A stretch of DNA of 64,000 bases from Janthinobacterium rivuli (GCF_029690045.1 NZ_CP121464.1:2294001-2358000), one strand, 5' to 3'; positions 32,398-42,664 are shown, numbered from the stretch's first letter. Notes: generated by a model not told the origin, from the letters alone. A program made the numbers and translations.

Positions 32398-32517
32398 AAC
32401 GCCTGTCAAAACCTACTGCGCGGCGCGCTTTGCGGCCTGCGATGCTCACCGTGCTCTAGCACGGTTGCGCTTCTTAGCCACAAATCACTGCCGCTCGCTA
32501 CGGTTTTGTCAGGCGTT
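32398..32517. repeat. 120-bp element bounded by inverted repeats
   Basis: AACGCCTGTCAAAACC at 32398-32413 is mirrored with one mismatch by GGTTTTGTCAGGCGTT at 32502-32517. Inside is a further dyad, CCGTGCT/AGCACGG, around 32449-32464. It starts right after the regulator's stop codon. It has the look of a repetitive intergenic palindrome or small MITE, and could also act as a terminator-like structure. Confidence 0.6.
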
Positions 32518-32673
32518 GTTCATTCCCTTGTTTTCCCTTCAGTCCCCGTTTTTCACCGTTCGCTCCCTGTTTTTCGCTGCTGGTCGCAAGCCGGTGGCGT
32601 TGTTCGTGGCCATTGGCTAAAGTACCACCATACCAGCAGCAGTCAACGAAACAAACCAACCAGGAGTCACATC

Positions 32674-32877
32674 ATGAACGCACTGAAAAACATGGAAATC
32701 ACCTTTGTCGCCGCCGCCATCATCGCCATCGGCGCCAGCTTCGCCACCGCCGGCGCGAATACCGTGGAAGTGAGCGCCAGCAGCACCGTGATCGCCCAGG
32801 CTGCCGACAGCACGATGCCCGTCGTTACCGTCAGCGCTCGCCGCCTGACCGCTGCCGAAAAAGCCGCCTTTATCTAA
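32674..32877 (+). CDS. Small exported protein of unknown function
   Basis: A 67-residue peptide starting at ATG 32674 with a good AGGAG eight bases upstream. Residues 9-27 (ITFVAAAIIAIGASFATAG) form a signal-like hydrophobic segment; the remaining part ends PVVTVSARRLTAAEKAAFI. I do not recognise a family with a known role. Codon use is like the neighbours, which supports it being real. Confidence 0.65.
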   Translation: MNALKNMEITFVAAAIIAIGASFATAGANTVEVSASSTVIAQAADSTMPVVTVSARRLTAAEKAAFI

Positions 32878-32991
32878 GCACTAAACTAAGCAGCAGCCGC
32901 AAAGCGGGCGCGAGTGCCCAGCCATGCCGCCATGACGATGGCCGGCCATGTGCAAAACTCCTAAAGAACTGAACGGGTCTTGGTACAATGA

Positions 32992-34314
<1,323 letters not shown>

Positions 34315-34344
34315 AATAGTCCTTTTCTTTTCGCTGCGGGCTGC

Positions 34345-34350
34345 TATAAT
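34345..34350 (+). promoter_or_regulatory. -10 box of the first tRNA-Ser gene
   Basis: A perfect TATAAT about 41 bases upstream of the tRNA 5' end and downstream of serS, followed by a GC-rich stretch. The -35 box is unclear. Confidence 0.45.
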
Positions 34351-34391
34351 CTTGCCTTCCCGCAGCAATGCAGGAAAAGACCGCAGTAAAT

Positions 34392-34483
<92 letters not shown>

Positions 34484-34493
34484 ACAAATAGAG

Positions 34494-34519
34494 AAAGCTC
34501 CCGCAAGGGAGCTTTTTTT
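34494..34519 (+). terminator. Terminator after tRNA-Ser copy 1
   Basis: The stem AAGCTCCC/GGGAGCTT with a GCAA loop and a T tract, 13 bases after the tRNA. Confidence 0.9.
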
Positions 34520-34539
34520 ATTTGTGGCGGCGGAAAGGA

Positions 34540-34561
34540 GTACGCCCCCTGCGGGGCGTAC
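34540..34561. repeat. Short palindrome between the tRNA copies
   Basis: GTACGCCCC/GGGGCGTAC with a CTGC loop, lying between the first tRNA's terminator and the second tRNA. It has no T tract. Function unknown. Confidence 0.5.
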
Positions 34562-34738
34562 GCGTGGGATTCGAAGACGAGCGCGTACGCGCGCGAGGCT
34601 CCCCGAATCGTCCAAATGGTTTTTGCTTTTCAAAAGCAAGATCAGCAACAAACCCCTACCCAACCCAACAACACCCATGCTAAAATAGCGCCTCGTTCAA
34701 ACCGGCACGCCAGTTTGAATGAATAGACCGCAGTAAAC

Positions 34739-34830
<92 letters not shown>

Positions 34831-34841
34831 ATACATAGAAG

Positions 34842-34866
34842 AAGCTCCCGCAAGGGAGCTTTTTTT
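34842..34866 (+). terminator. Terminator after tRNA-Ser copy 2
   Basis: The same AAGCTCCC-GCAA-GGGAGCTT hairpin and T tract as after copy 1. Confidence 0.9.
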
Positions 34867-34992
34867 ATACCCACCACATATGCAAGCCACCAGATCAAAG
34901 TCCAGGTAGAAAAACCGCCCAAAGCGCGCAGCGCAAGGCGTTTTTTCCTCCATTCAAGCTCCAATAACTAGCGCCGCCTCTAACGCAACAAG

Positions 34993-35529
34993 CTAGTGCA
35001 CAAACCTAGCCACCGCAAACGCCACGCCCGACAGTGCAATCATTGTGCCCACACACGACAGGATGACAGCCGACTTCGCCTCAGCTACATCGGATGTGGT
35101 CGCATAATTGGAGCGCACCACTGCCAAGTCCAGTTTCAAGTTGCCGACATCCGTCTTGAGAACGGCAATATCCGCTTTTACACCAGCCATGTCTTTTGCG
35201 AGTGCGTTGACCTGCTCGTCCATGGTGCAATCCTCTGTGCTTTTCATCCCATGCTCCTCGCTTTTTTCACCCCTGTCAAACAGTGTCCCAAGGGTATCGT
35301 GCATGGCCTTGCTATTCCTTGCCAAGCGTTGCGCCAGTGCTGTCGCGCGCTGCAGGTCGGCCATTCCTTCACCCTGTAGCTGGTCCGTGGCAGTCTGCAA
35401 TTCGGTAGCGATCTGTTCGCTGAGGCTGGCCGCAACCTGCAGCCATGCATCGATCTTGCGCTGGCGTGCCTGTCGCTCCGGCGCATCAGGCCGCGCCTGT
35501 GTATCGTTCAGCTTGTGCATGCTGTTCAT
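34993..35529 (-). CDS. Coiled-coil protein with C-terminal transmembrane helix
   Basis: A 178-residue protein. Residues 25-80 are helical and polar; about 100-150 is a heptad-like coiled coil ([24 protein letters not shown]); the last 22 residues ([23 protein letters not shown]) form one membrane helix. Many short bacterial and phage proteins share the coiled-coil-plus-anchor plan; no function is assigned. AGAGGA precedes the ATG at 35529. It lies just downstream of the tandem tRNA genes, where mobile DNA often sits, but no integrase is present. Confidence 0.7.
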   Translation of the reverse strand: MNSMHKLNDTQARPDAPERQARQRKIDAWLQVAASLSEQIATELQTATDQLQGEGMADLQRATALAQRLARNSKAMHDTLGTLFDRGEKSEEHGMKSTEDCTMDEQVNALAKDMAGVKADIAVLKTDVGNLKLDLAVVRSNYATTSDVAEAKSAVILSCVGTMIALSGVAFAVARFVH

Positions 35530-35660
35530 GCCGCGTCCTCTCCAGCCTGGGGCCGATGCCGATGCAGTCCACGCTACCCCTCGCCGCTGCCGCCCACCTT
35601 GACCCCGCTCAGCCTATGGTAATCTACCTCCTCCCCATCCCGACCCCACCAATAAAAGCA

Positions 35661-36716
35661 ATGAGCCGATTCTGGAGCAACATCGTCAGCGAGCTGACCC
35701 CCTACGTCCCGGGCGAGCAACCGAAACTGCCCGACCTGGTGAAACTCAACACCAATGAAAACCCCTACGGTCCATCGCCCCAAGTGCTGGCTGCGCTGCG
35801 CGACGCCAGCAACGACAGCCTGCGCCTCTACCCGGACCCCACGGCCAGCGAACTGAAGCAAACCCTGGCCGACTACCACGGCCTGAACAGCGCGCAAGTG
35901 TTCGTCGGCAACGGTTCCGACGAAGTGCTGGCGCTGGCTTTCATGGCCTTGCTCAAGCACGATGCGCCGCTGCTGTTTCCGGACATCAGTTACAGCTTTT
36001 ATCCCGTGTATTGCAAGCTGTACGGCATCGATTACCGCACGGTAGCGCTCGACGAGGCCATGCGCATCCGCCCGCAAGACTATCAGGGGCCGTGCGGCGC
36101 CATCATCTTCCCCAATCCCAATGCGCCGACTGGCGTCGACTTGCCGCTGGCCGGCGTGGAAACTTTGCTGCGCGCCCATCCAGACGCCGTGGTGGTGGTC
36201 GATGAGGCGTATGTGGATTTCGGCGGAGAAAGCGCCGTGGCCCTGGTCGAGCGGTATCCAAACTTGCTGGTGGTGCAGACGTTCTCGAAATCGCGTTCGC
36301 TGGCCGGCTTGCGCGTCGGCTGCGCGTTCGGGCATGCTGACCTGATCGAGGCGCTGGAAAGAGTGAAGAACAGTTTCAATTCGTATCCGCTGGATCGGCT
36401 GGCGCTGGCTGGCGCCGTGGCCTCGCTGCACGACGAAGCGTATTTCCAGCAGACGCGTCAGGCCGTCATTGCCACCCGTGAACAGCTGACGGCTGACCTG
36501 GCGGCGCTGGGCTTCGAAGTGCTGCCGTCGGTGGCCAACTTTGTTTTTGCCTGCCACCCGCGGCATGACGCGGCGCAACTGGCGGCCGGCTTGCGCGCCC
36601 GTTCTGTGATCGTGCGCCACTTCAATGCGCCCCGCATCAGCCAGTATTTGCGCATCAGCATCGGCAACCCGGCCGAGTGTGCCGCCCTGATGGCGGCGTT
36701 GCGCGAAGTGCTGTGA
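35661..36716 (+). CDS. hisC: Histidinol-phosphate aminotransferase
   Basis: A 351-residue fold-type I aminotransferase of histidine synthesis (imidazole acetol phosphate to histidinol phosphate). Motifs are [13 protein letters not shown] at the start, [18 protein letters not shown], and the PLP lysine in [15 protein letters not shown]. The ATG at 35661 fits the family start; no strong ribosome binding site is seen. It stands apart from a his operon, so it may be one of two hisC genes, and could also serve aromatic amino acids. Confidence 0.9.
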   Translation: MSRFWSNIVSELTPYVPGEQPKLPDLVKLNTNENPYGPSPQVLAALRDASNDSLRLYPDPTASELKQTLADYHGLNSAQVFVGNGSDEVLALAFMALLKHDAPLLFPDISYSFYPVYCKLYGIDYRTVALDEAMRIRPQDYQGPCGAIIFPNPNAPTGVDLPLAGVETLLRAHPDAVVVVDEAYVDFGGESAVALVERYPNLLVVQTFSKSRSLAGLRVGCAFGHADLIEALERVKNSFNSYPLDRLALAGAVASLHDEAYFQQTRQAVIATREQLTADLAALGFEVLPSVANFVFACHPRHDAAQLAAGLRARSVIVRHFNAPRISQYLRISIGNPAECAALMAALREVL

Positions 36717-36720
36717 CACC

Positions 36721-37158
36721 ATGCTGACCTTCGTTCCTGCCAGCCTGGCCGATGGCGAGGCACTGGCCAGCCTGCGCGTGGCCGCCATGCGCGAAAGCCT
36801 GGAGCGCATCGGCCGCTATGATACGCAGCGTGCGCGCCAGCGCTTCCTGGCCACGTTCGACCCCGACTGCACCTGGCAGCTGCGCCATGGCGGCGCGCTG
36901 GCAGGCTTTTATGTGTTGCGCCCGCAAGCGGAGTATTTGCTGCTCGATCACCTCTACCTGGCGCCAGAATGCCAGCGGCAAGGCCTGGGCGCGGCCGTGC
37001 TGGCGCGCGTGTTTGCCGAGGCCGATGCGGCTGGCAAGAGCGTGCGCGTGGGAGCCTTGCGCGGCAGCGAGGCGAACCGTTTCTATGTGCGTCACGGCTT
37101 CGTGCCCGATGGCGAGGAAGAGTTCGACCTGTATTATCGGCGCGTCCCCAAACCTTGA
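36721..37158 (+). CDS. GNAT family N-acetyltransferase
   Basis: A 145-residue single GNAT domain. The acetyl-CoA loop is the QRQGLGAAVLARVF segment after LLDHLYLAPECQ, and the C-terminal part SEANRFYVRHGFVPDGEEEFDLYY is typical. Substrate unknown. It begins 4 bases after hisC, so it is probably co-transcribed. Confidence 0.87.
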   Translation: MLTFVPASLADGEALASLRVAAMRESLERIGRYDTQRARQRFLATFDPDCTWQLRHGGALAGFYVLRPQAEYLLLDHLYLAPECQRQGLGAAVLARVFAEADAAGKSVRVGALRGSEANRFYVRHGFVPDGEEEFDLYYRRVPKP

Positions 37159-37221
37159 TGCTGCCGGCGGCGACTGTTTGTGCAACAATAATCGGATTCA
37201 TTCATCGACAGGACGGACAAT

Positions 37222-38091
37222 ATGGCAAAAGTGGCATTCATCGGTTTGGGCGTCATGGGTTTCCCCATGGCAGGTCACCTGGCGGCGGGCGGGCACGACG
37301 TCACCGTGTACAACCGCAACCCGGCCCGCGCGGCCGCCTGGCTCGAGCAGCACAAGGGCCACAGCGCCGCCACGCCGGCCGCCGCTGCTGCCGGCGCCGA
37401 GTTCGTCTTTACCTGCATCGGCAACGATAACGACCTGTACCAGGTCATCCTGGAAGAGGGCGGCTTGCTGTCCGCCATGGCGCCGGGCAGCATCCTGATC
37501 GACCATACGACGGCCTCGGCCGAAGCGGCGCGCACCATTCATGCTGCGGCAAAAGAGCAGGGCGTGTTCTTCCTCGACGCGCCCGTGTCCGGCGGCCAGG
37601 CGGGTGCGGAAAACGGCAAGCTGACGGTGATGGTGGGCGGCGACGCGGAAGCGTATGCGCGCGCCGAGCCTGTCATCGCCCTGTTCTCGCGCGCCGTCAC
37701 CTACATGGGCGCCTCCGGTTCCGGCCAGCTCACAAAAATGGTCAACCAGATCTGCATCGCGGGTCTCGTGCAAGCCTTGAGCGAAGGCATCGCCTTTGCG
37801 GAAAACGCTGGCCTCGACGCGGCCCTGGTGGTCGACGTGATCTCGAAGGGCGCGGCGCAGTCGTGGCAGCTGGAAAACCGGGGCAAGACCATGATCGAGC
37901 GCAAGTTCGACTTCGGTTTCGCCGTCGACCTGATGCGCAAGGACCTCGGCATTTGCCTGGCCGAAGCCAAGCGCAACGGCAGCGACCTGCCCGTGACGAC
38001 CTTGACGGACCAGTTCTATGGCGAAGTGCAGCAGGCGGGCGGCAACCGTTTTGATACGTCCAGCCTGATCACCCGCTTGAACAAAAAGTAA
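37222..38091 (+). CDS. Beta-hydroxyacid dehydrogenase family (3-hydroxyisobutyrate/tartronate semialdehyde reductase-like)
   Basis: A 289-residue NAD(P)-dependent enzyme. The N-terminal nucleotide site is FIGLGVMGFPMAGHL, the family motif is FLDAPVSGGQAGAENG, and the catalytic lysine lies in GQLTKMVNQICIAG. The C-terminal helical domain with DLMRKDLGICLAEA is normal. Members reduce tartronate semialdehyde, 3-hydroxyisobutyrate or succinic semialdehyde; the exact substrate is not decided. Ribosome binding site AGGA precedes the ATG. Confidence 0.88.
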   Translation: MAKVAFIGLGVMGFPMAGHLAAGGHDVTVYNRNPARAAAWLEQHKGHSAATPAAAAAGAEFVFTCIGNDNDLYQVILEEGGLLSAMAPGSILIDHTTASAEAARTIHAAAKEQGVFFLDAPVSGGQAGAENGKLTVMVGGDAEAYARAEPVIALFSRAVTYMGASGSGQLTKMVNQICIAGLVQALSEGIAFAENAGLDAALVVDVISKGAAQSWQLENRGKTMIERKFDFGFAVDLMRKDLGICLAEAKRNGSDLPVTTLTDQFYGEVQQAGGNRFDTSSLITRLNKK

Positions 38092-38110
38092 AGTTTAACT
38101 CGTCAGTAGC

Positions 38111-38147
38111 GAGCGGCGCGTCCCTGCAAAGGGCCGCGCCGCTCGTC
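38111..38147. repeat. GC-rich hairpin after the dehydrogenase gene
   Basis: GAGCGGCGCG and CGCGCCGCTC form a perfect 10-bp stem with a 14-base loop, 20 bases after the stop codon. There is no T tract, so it is a possible weak or Rho-assisted terminator. Confidence 0.45.
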
Positions 38148-38182
38148 GTTTACGGGAGTAAAAAGTAAAAAACGTCATTTTC

Positions 38183-38199
38183 CGGAACATCCAGTTTCG
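38183..38199. promoter_or_regulatory. Possible degenerate IclR-type operator upstream of the YeiH exporter
   Basis: CGGAACATCCAGTTTCG has the form GGAAC-N5-GTTTC, close to the GGAAC-N5-(A/G)TACC elements found downstream of the xsc1, xsc2 and tauX promoters. The match in the right half is partial and no TTGACA-N17-TAAATT promoter is beside it. Confidence 0.3.
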
Positions 38200-38260
38200 A
38201 TTTTCATGGAAAAGAATGGACTTCGCTAGCTCATCGTGTATTATTAAAAAACGAGATGAA

Positions 38261-39361
38261 ATGTCCCAATTTTTAAAACATTATGAGCGGACCCGCATGA
38301 AAACCAACTCCTCAGCGATAACACGCGTTGTCGACAAGAACATTCCCTACCTGTCTTCCGCCGTTGCCATCTGGCGCCCCCGCGCCGTGCTGCGCAGCTG
38401 GCCCGGCGTGGCCATCGCGCTGGTGATCGCCCTGTCGGCCACCTTTATTTCCAGCAATTACGGCGGCCCGCAACTGCTGTACGCGCTGTTCTTCGGCCTG
38501 GCTTTCCACTTCCTCGCGTCCGACCCCACCTGCAAGCCCGGCATCGAGTTTTGCAGCAAGGTGCTGCTGCGCACGGGCGTGGCCCTGCTGGGCGCGCGCA
38601 TCACCTTTAATCAGATCGCCTCGGTAGGTGTGACGCCGTTATTGATCGTCGTCGGCGGCCTGGTGGCGACTTTGGGCTTCGGCTATCTGCTGGCCAGGTG
38701 GCTGAAACGTCCCATCACGGAAGGCATTCTGTCGGGCGGTTCCGTCGCCATCTGCGGCGCGTCGGCCGCGCTGGCCATCTCCGCCGTGCTGCCGCAAACC
38801 AAGGAAAACGAAAAATTCACCCTGCTGACGGTGGTGGGCGTGACGTCGCTGTCGACCCTGGCCATGATCGTCTACCCGCTGCTGGTCAAGCTGCTGGGCT
38901 TTGATCCGACGGAAGCGGGCGTGTTCATCGGCGGCACGATTCATGACGTGGCGCAAGTGGTGGGTGCCGGCTACCTGGTCAGCAACCATACGGGCGACGT
39001 GGCCACCTTCGTCAAACTGACGCGCGTCGCCTGCCTCGTGCCTGTCGTGCTGGGCCTGTCGATCATGTTCAAGCGCAAGGATGGCAAGAGCGAAGTCGAT
39101 GCGCCGCCGCTGGTGCCGTTCTTCCTGATCGGCTTTGTCTGGCTCGTCATCACGAACAGCCTGGGCTTGATTCCGCAGGAAGTGAATGGCTGGATCAACA
39201 ATGCCTCGCGCGCCTGTCTCGTCATCGCCATCGCGGCCCTGGGCGTGAAAACGTCGTTCCAGTCGCTGGCCTCGCTGGGCTGGCGTCCCGTGATCATGCT
39301 GGTGATGGAAACCGTGTGGATCGCCGCCTTTGTCGCCATCGCCGTCCTGCTGACGCGCTAA
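38261..39361 (+). CDS. YeiH family putative sulfate/sulfite exporter
   Basis: A 366-residue (or 354 if started at 38297) membrane protein with about ten hydrophobic helices. Family motifs are FGLAFHFL, LLRTGVALLGARITF, GGSVAICGASAALAI and FIGGTIHDVAQVVGAGY. YeiH-type proteins are often encoded near sulfonate degradation genes and are thought to export sulfate or sulfite. The ATG at 38261 has GAGATG upstream; the ATG at 38297 lies nearer the family start. It lies 3.5 kb upstream of xsc1, which supports a link to taurine sulfur disposal. Confidence 0.85.
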   Translation: MSQFLKHYERTRMKTNSSAITRVVDKNIPYLSSAVAIWRPRAVLRSWPGVAIALVIALSATFISSNYGGPQLLYALFFGLAFHFLASDPTCKPGIEFCSKVLLRTGVALLGARITFNQIASVGVTPLLIVVGGLVATLGFGYLLARWLKRPITEGILSGGSVAICGASAALAISAVLPQTKENEKFTLLTVVGVTSLSTLAMIVYPLLVKLLGFDPTEAGVFIGGTIHDVAQVVGAGYLVSNHTGDVATFVKLTRVACLVPVVLGLSIMFKRKDGKSEVDAPPLVPFFLIGFVWLVITNSLGLIPQEVNGWINNASRACLVIAIAALGVKTSFQSLASLGWRPVIMLVMETVWIAAFVAIAVLLTR

Positions 39362-39377
39362 GCGAGCCGGGTCCGCC

Positions 39378-40688
39378 ATGAAGATCCTAGTCCTCGGCGC
39401 CGGCGTGGTCGGCACGGCATCGGCCTGGTACTTGCGCCAGGCGGGCCACGACGTGCGCGTGCTTGAACGTCAGGCGGGCGCGGCGCAGGAAACCAGTTTT
39501 GCCAACGGCGGGCAGATTTCCGTCTCGCATGCGGAACCGTGGGCCAATCCCGCCACCCTGCGCAAGGTCGTGCGCTGGCTGGGCAAGGACGATGCGCCGC
39601 TGCTGTTCCGTCCCCGTCTTGATACGCTGCAATGGCAATGGGCGCTGCATTATTTGCGCGAATGTTTGCCCTCCAGAGTGTCGCGCAATATGCGCCAGAT
39701 CGTCGCCCTAGCCGAGTACAGCAGGCAGAGTTTGCAAGCCTTGCGGCACGAAACGGGCATAGCCTATGACCACCTCGAACGGGGCATTTTGCATTTCTAT
39801 ACGGACCAGCAGGAGTTTGATAAATCACAAGCGGGCGCCGCGCTCTTGCGCGAACTGGGCTGCCCGCGCAATACGGTCAGCGCCGATGAAGTGATCCGCA
39901 TCGAGCCGGCCCTGGCCCATGCGCGCCAGCACATCGTCGGCGGCGACTTCACGGCCAGCGACGAGTCGGGCGACGTGCATTTGTTTACCACGGCCTTGGC
40001 GGCCCGCGCGGCCGCGGCCGGCGTGGATTTCTGCTTTGGCACGACAGTGACCCGCTTGCTGTTGGACGGCGAAAGAGTGACTGGCGTGGAATGCATCGAT
40101 GCGCATGGCCGCCACCGCAGTGAATACGCGGACGCCGTGGTGGTGGCCATGGGCAGTTTTTCCGCACCGCTGCTGCAGCCGCTGGGCATCCGGTTGATGT
40201 TGTATCCAGGCAAGGGTTATTCGGCCACCTATCCGATACTTGACCCCGCCAGCGCGCCGACCGTATCGCTGACGGACGACGGCCACAAACTGGTATTTTC
40301 GCGCCTGGGCGAGCGCCTGCGCGTGGCCGGAACGTGCGAGCTGAACGGCTACACGCGCGAACTGAACCCCGTGCGCTGCGCCGCCATCACGCGCAGAGTG
40401 CAAGCGCTGTTCCCTGATGCCTGTGATTACAGCGACCCCGTCTACTGGGCCGGCTTGCGCCCCCTGACACCCTCGAACGTGCCCTACATCGGCGCCACGC
40501 GCTACCGCCAGCTCTTCCTCAACACGGGCCACGGCACCCTGGGCTGGACCATGGGCTGCGGCGCGGGCAAGGCGATCGCCGAGCTCGTATCCGGGCGGCG
40601 GCCTGAAGTCGATTTTGCGTTTTGCGGGGAACGCTTGGCGCCGCAGTCTGCGGTAGAGGAATTCCGGGGTCAGACCCGCCGGGTCTGA
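39378..40688 (+). CDS. dadA: D-amino acid dehydrogenase (DadA family)
   Basis: A 436-residue FAD enzyme that deaminates D-amino acids to 2-oxo acids with electron transfer to the respiratory chain. GAGVVGTASAWYL is the FAD site; ANGGQIS, YPGKGYSATYPI, WAGLRPLTPSNVPYIG and NTGHGTLGWTM are DadA signatures. The last residues (GQTRRV) and the stop codon lie inside a palindromic repeat (40666-40692), so the natural C-terminus has been replaced by repeat-encoded sequence. It is 16 bases after the exporter gene. Confidence 0.9.
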   Translation: MKILVLGAGVVGTASAWYLRQAGHDVRVLERQAGAAQETSFANGGQISVSHAEPWANPATLRKVVRWLGKDDAPLLFRPRLDTLQWQWALHYLRECLPSRVSRNMRQIVALAEYSRQSLQALRHETGIAYDHLERGILHFYTDQQEFDKSQAGAALLRELGCPRNTVSADEVIRIEPALAHARQHIVGGDFTASDESGDVHLFTTALAARAAAAGVDFCFGTTVTRLLLDGERVTGVECIDAHGRHRSEYADAVVVAMGSFSAPLLQPLGIRLMLYPGKGYSATYPILDPASAPTVSLTDDGHKLVFSRLGERLRVAGTCELNGYTRELNPVRCAAITRRVQALFPDACDYSDPVYWAGLRPLTPSNVPYIGATRYRQLFLNTGHGTLGWTMGCGAGKAIAELVSGRRPEVDFAFCGERLAPQSAVEEFRGQTRRV

Positions 40689-40692
40689 CCCC
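40666..40692. repeat. Perfect 27-bp palindrome covering the dadA stop codon
   Basis: GGGGTCAGACCC, three bases, then GGGTCTGACCCC: two perfect 12-bp arms. The TGA stop of dadA is inside the right arm. It looks like an inserted repetitive palindrome and could also act as a transcript-end hairpin before thiG. Confidence 0.8.
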
Positions 40693-40714
40693 AGCTTTAA
40701 CTTAGGAGATCACG

Positions 40715-41530
40715 ATGAGAGACGCCACCACCCCCAGCCAGCCACCGACCGGCCTGACCCTGGCCGGCACCACTTACCAGTCGCGTCTGCTGGTGGGCAC
40801 CGGTAAATACAAGGATTTCGAGGAAACGCGTCTGGCCATCGAAGAGAGCGGCGCCGAGATCGTCACCGTCACGATACGGCGCGTGAATATCGGCCAGGAA
40901 AAGGGCGAGCCGAACTTGCTCGACTTCATCCCGCCGTCGAAATACACGATCTTGCCCAACACGGGAGGCTGCTACAACGCGCGCGACGCTGTCTACACCC
41001 TGCAACTGGCGCGTGAGCTGCTGGGTGGGCACCCGCTGTGCAAGCTGGAAGTATTGGGCGACGAAAAGACCCTGTTCCCGAATATGCCGGAAACGTTAAA
41101 GGCGGCCGGGGAGCTGGTGCGCGACGGCTTCCAGGTGATGGTGTATTGCAGCGACGATCCCATCCAGGCGCGCATGCTGGAAGACCTCGGCTGCATCGCC
41201 GTCATGCCGCTGGCGTCATTGATCGGCTCGGGCATGGGCATTCTGAATCCGTGGAATCTGTCGCTGATCATCGAGCAAGCCAGGGTTCCCGTGCTGGTCG
41301 ATGCCGGTGTCGGCACGGCGTCGGACGCGGCCATCGCCATGGAGCTCGGTTGCGACGGCATCCTGATGAATACCGCCATCGCGGCGGCGCGCGAACCCAT
41401 CCGCATGGCGCGCGCCATGAAACTGGCAGTGCAGGGCGGACGCGAGGCCTATCTGGCCGGACGCATGCCCCGGAGAGCAGGCGTCATGAGCGCCTCGCCC
41501 TCGTCGCCGATGGCCGGGCTGATCGCCTGA
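40715..41530 (+). CDS. thiG: Thiazole synthase
   Basis: A 271-residue TIM-barrel enzyme that forms the thiazole phosphate of thiamine from DXP, ThiS-thiocarboxylate and dehydroglycine. [14 protein letters not shown] is the N-terminal signature, CKLEVLGD carries the Schiff-base lysine, and [31 protein letters not shown] binds phosphate. AGGAG precedes the ATG. The other thi genes (thiC, thiS, thiE) are not adjacent, and the flavoprotein upstream is DadA-like, not a typical ThiO. Confidence 0.95.
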   Translation: MRDATTPSQPPTGLTLAGTTYQSRLLVGTGKYKDFEETRLAIEESGAEIVTVTIRRVNIGQEKGEPNLLDFIPPSKYTILPNTGGCYNARDAVYTLQLARELLGGHPLCKLEVLGDEKTLFPNMPETLKAAGELVRDGFQVMVYCSDDPIQARMLEDLGCIAVMPLASLIGSGMGILNPWNLSLIIEQARVPVLVDAGVGTASDAAIAMELGCDGILMNTAIAAAREPIRMARAMKLAVQGGREAYLAGRMPRRAGVMSASPSSPMAGLIA

Positions 41531-41600
41531 GCCAGATTTGTAGCAAGGCAGTTGATTATCGTTTCAAGCGTTTATAAAAACCACAATACCTGGAGATGAC

Positions 41601-42611
41601 ATGAAACACACACTCGTAGCGGCAGCCGTCCTGGCCACCTTCTTCGCAGGCAACGCCAGCGCCCAATCGTCCGTCACCGTGTACGGCTTGCTCGACGCGG
41701 GCCTGACGTCCGAACATGGCGGCGCGGACGGTTCCGTCACCAAGCTGGCCACCGGCGTGCAGTCGGGCAGCCGCATCGGCTTCAAGGGCACGGAAGACCT
41801 GGGCAACAATTTGAAAGCCAATTTCTTGCTGGAAAATGGCCTTGACGTGGATACGGGCGCCAACCGCCAGGGCGCCTTGTTCGGACGCAAGGCTTACGTG
41901 GGCCTGTCGGGCGGTTTCGGCGCCGTGAACCTGGGCTTGCAGCACAATCCGCTGTTCACCGCGCTGGACAATATCGATCCGTTCGAGACGGGCATGACGG
42001 GCGCCTCGATCAACCTGATGAGCGTGGCCAGCCTGCGCACGAAAAACTCCATCATGTACGAGACGCCGAAGGTAAACGGCTTGTCGGCCGCCGTGATGGT
42101 CGGCCTCGGCGAAAAGCCGGACAGCAACACCTTGGGCCGCACCATCGACTTTTCCATCGATTACGCCAACGGCCCGCTGGTGCTGACCCTGGCGCACGAC
42201 AACCGCAAGGACACGCCGCTGAACACGGCCAAGGTCACCTTGCTGGGCGGCACCTACGACTTCGGCCCTGCCAAGCTGCACGCCGCGTATGAAACGGACA
42301 AGGACGATGCGGGCACGGATTTCCGCAGCTACATGCTGGGCGCCTCGGCCCCCGTGGGCGCGGCAGGCAGCGTGATGGCGTCCTACATCAAGAAGGATGA
42401 CCGCACGAATGCGCGCCGCGGCGGGCGCCAGCTGGCCATCGGCTACACCTATGCCTTGTCCAAGCGCACGAATCTGTACACCTCGTACGGCCGTATCAAC
42501 AACGATGGCGCGGGCAGCAATTTTGTGGGCGATGCATCGAGCGGCGGCAGCGTGCCCTTGCCTGGGCATAACTCGAGCGCCTTCACGGCCGGCATGCGTT
42601 TGAAGTTCTAA
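41601..42611 (+). CDS. Gram-negative porin
   Basis: A 336-residue outer-membrane porin of the betaproteobacterial general porin family. It has a signal peptide ending NASAQ (about residue 21), the start SSVTVYGLLDAGL, SRIGFKGTEDLGNNLKA, and the terminal phenylalanine (GMRLKF) needed for barrel assembly. It forms trimeric channels for small solutes. Its place just upstream of xsc1 suggests, but does not prove, use for sulfonate uptake. GGAG precedes the ATG. Confidence 0.93.
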   Translation: MKHTLVAAAVLATFFAGNASAQSSVTVYGLLDAGLTSEHGGADGSVTKLATGVQSGSRIGFKGTEDLGNNLKANFLLENGLDVDTGANRQGALFGRKAYVGLSGGFGAVNLGLQHNPLFTALDNIDPFETGMTGASINLMSVASLRTKNSIMYETPKVNGLSAAVMVGLGEKPDSNTLGRTIDFSIDYANGPLVLTLAHDNRKDTPLNTAKVTLLGGTYDFGPAKLHAAYETDKDDAGTDFRSYMLGASAPVGAAGSVMASYIKKDDRTNARRGGRQLAIGYTYALSKRTNLYTSYGRINNDGAGSNFVGDASSGGSVPLPGHNSSAFTAGMRLKF

Positions 42612-42631
42612 ACACGGCGACGCGGGTAGAG

Positions 42632-42664
42632 ATGGCGGCTTGTCTGTTGCGGATAAGCCGCCAT
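42632..42664 (+). terminator. Hairpin after the porin gene, likely terminator
   Basis: ATGGCGGCTT and AAGCCGCCAT form a 10-bp stem with a 13-base loop, 20 bases after the porin stop. The following T content is weak (TGCTGTTT). Confidence 0.55.

Noticed and set aside
40715..41530. dadA-thiG pair as a thiO-thiG thiamine unit
   Set aside because: The flavoprotein has DadA signatures and length (436 aa), longer than ThiO, and a palindrome separates the two genes.
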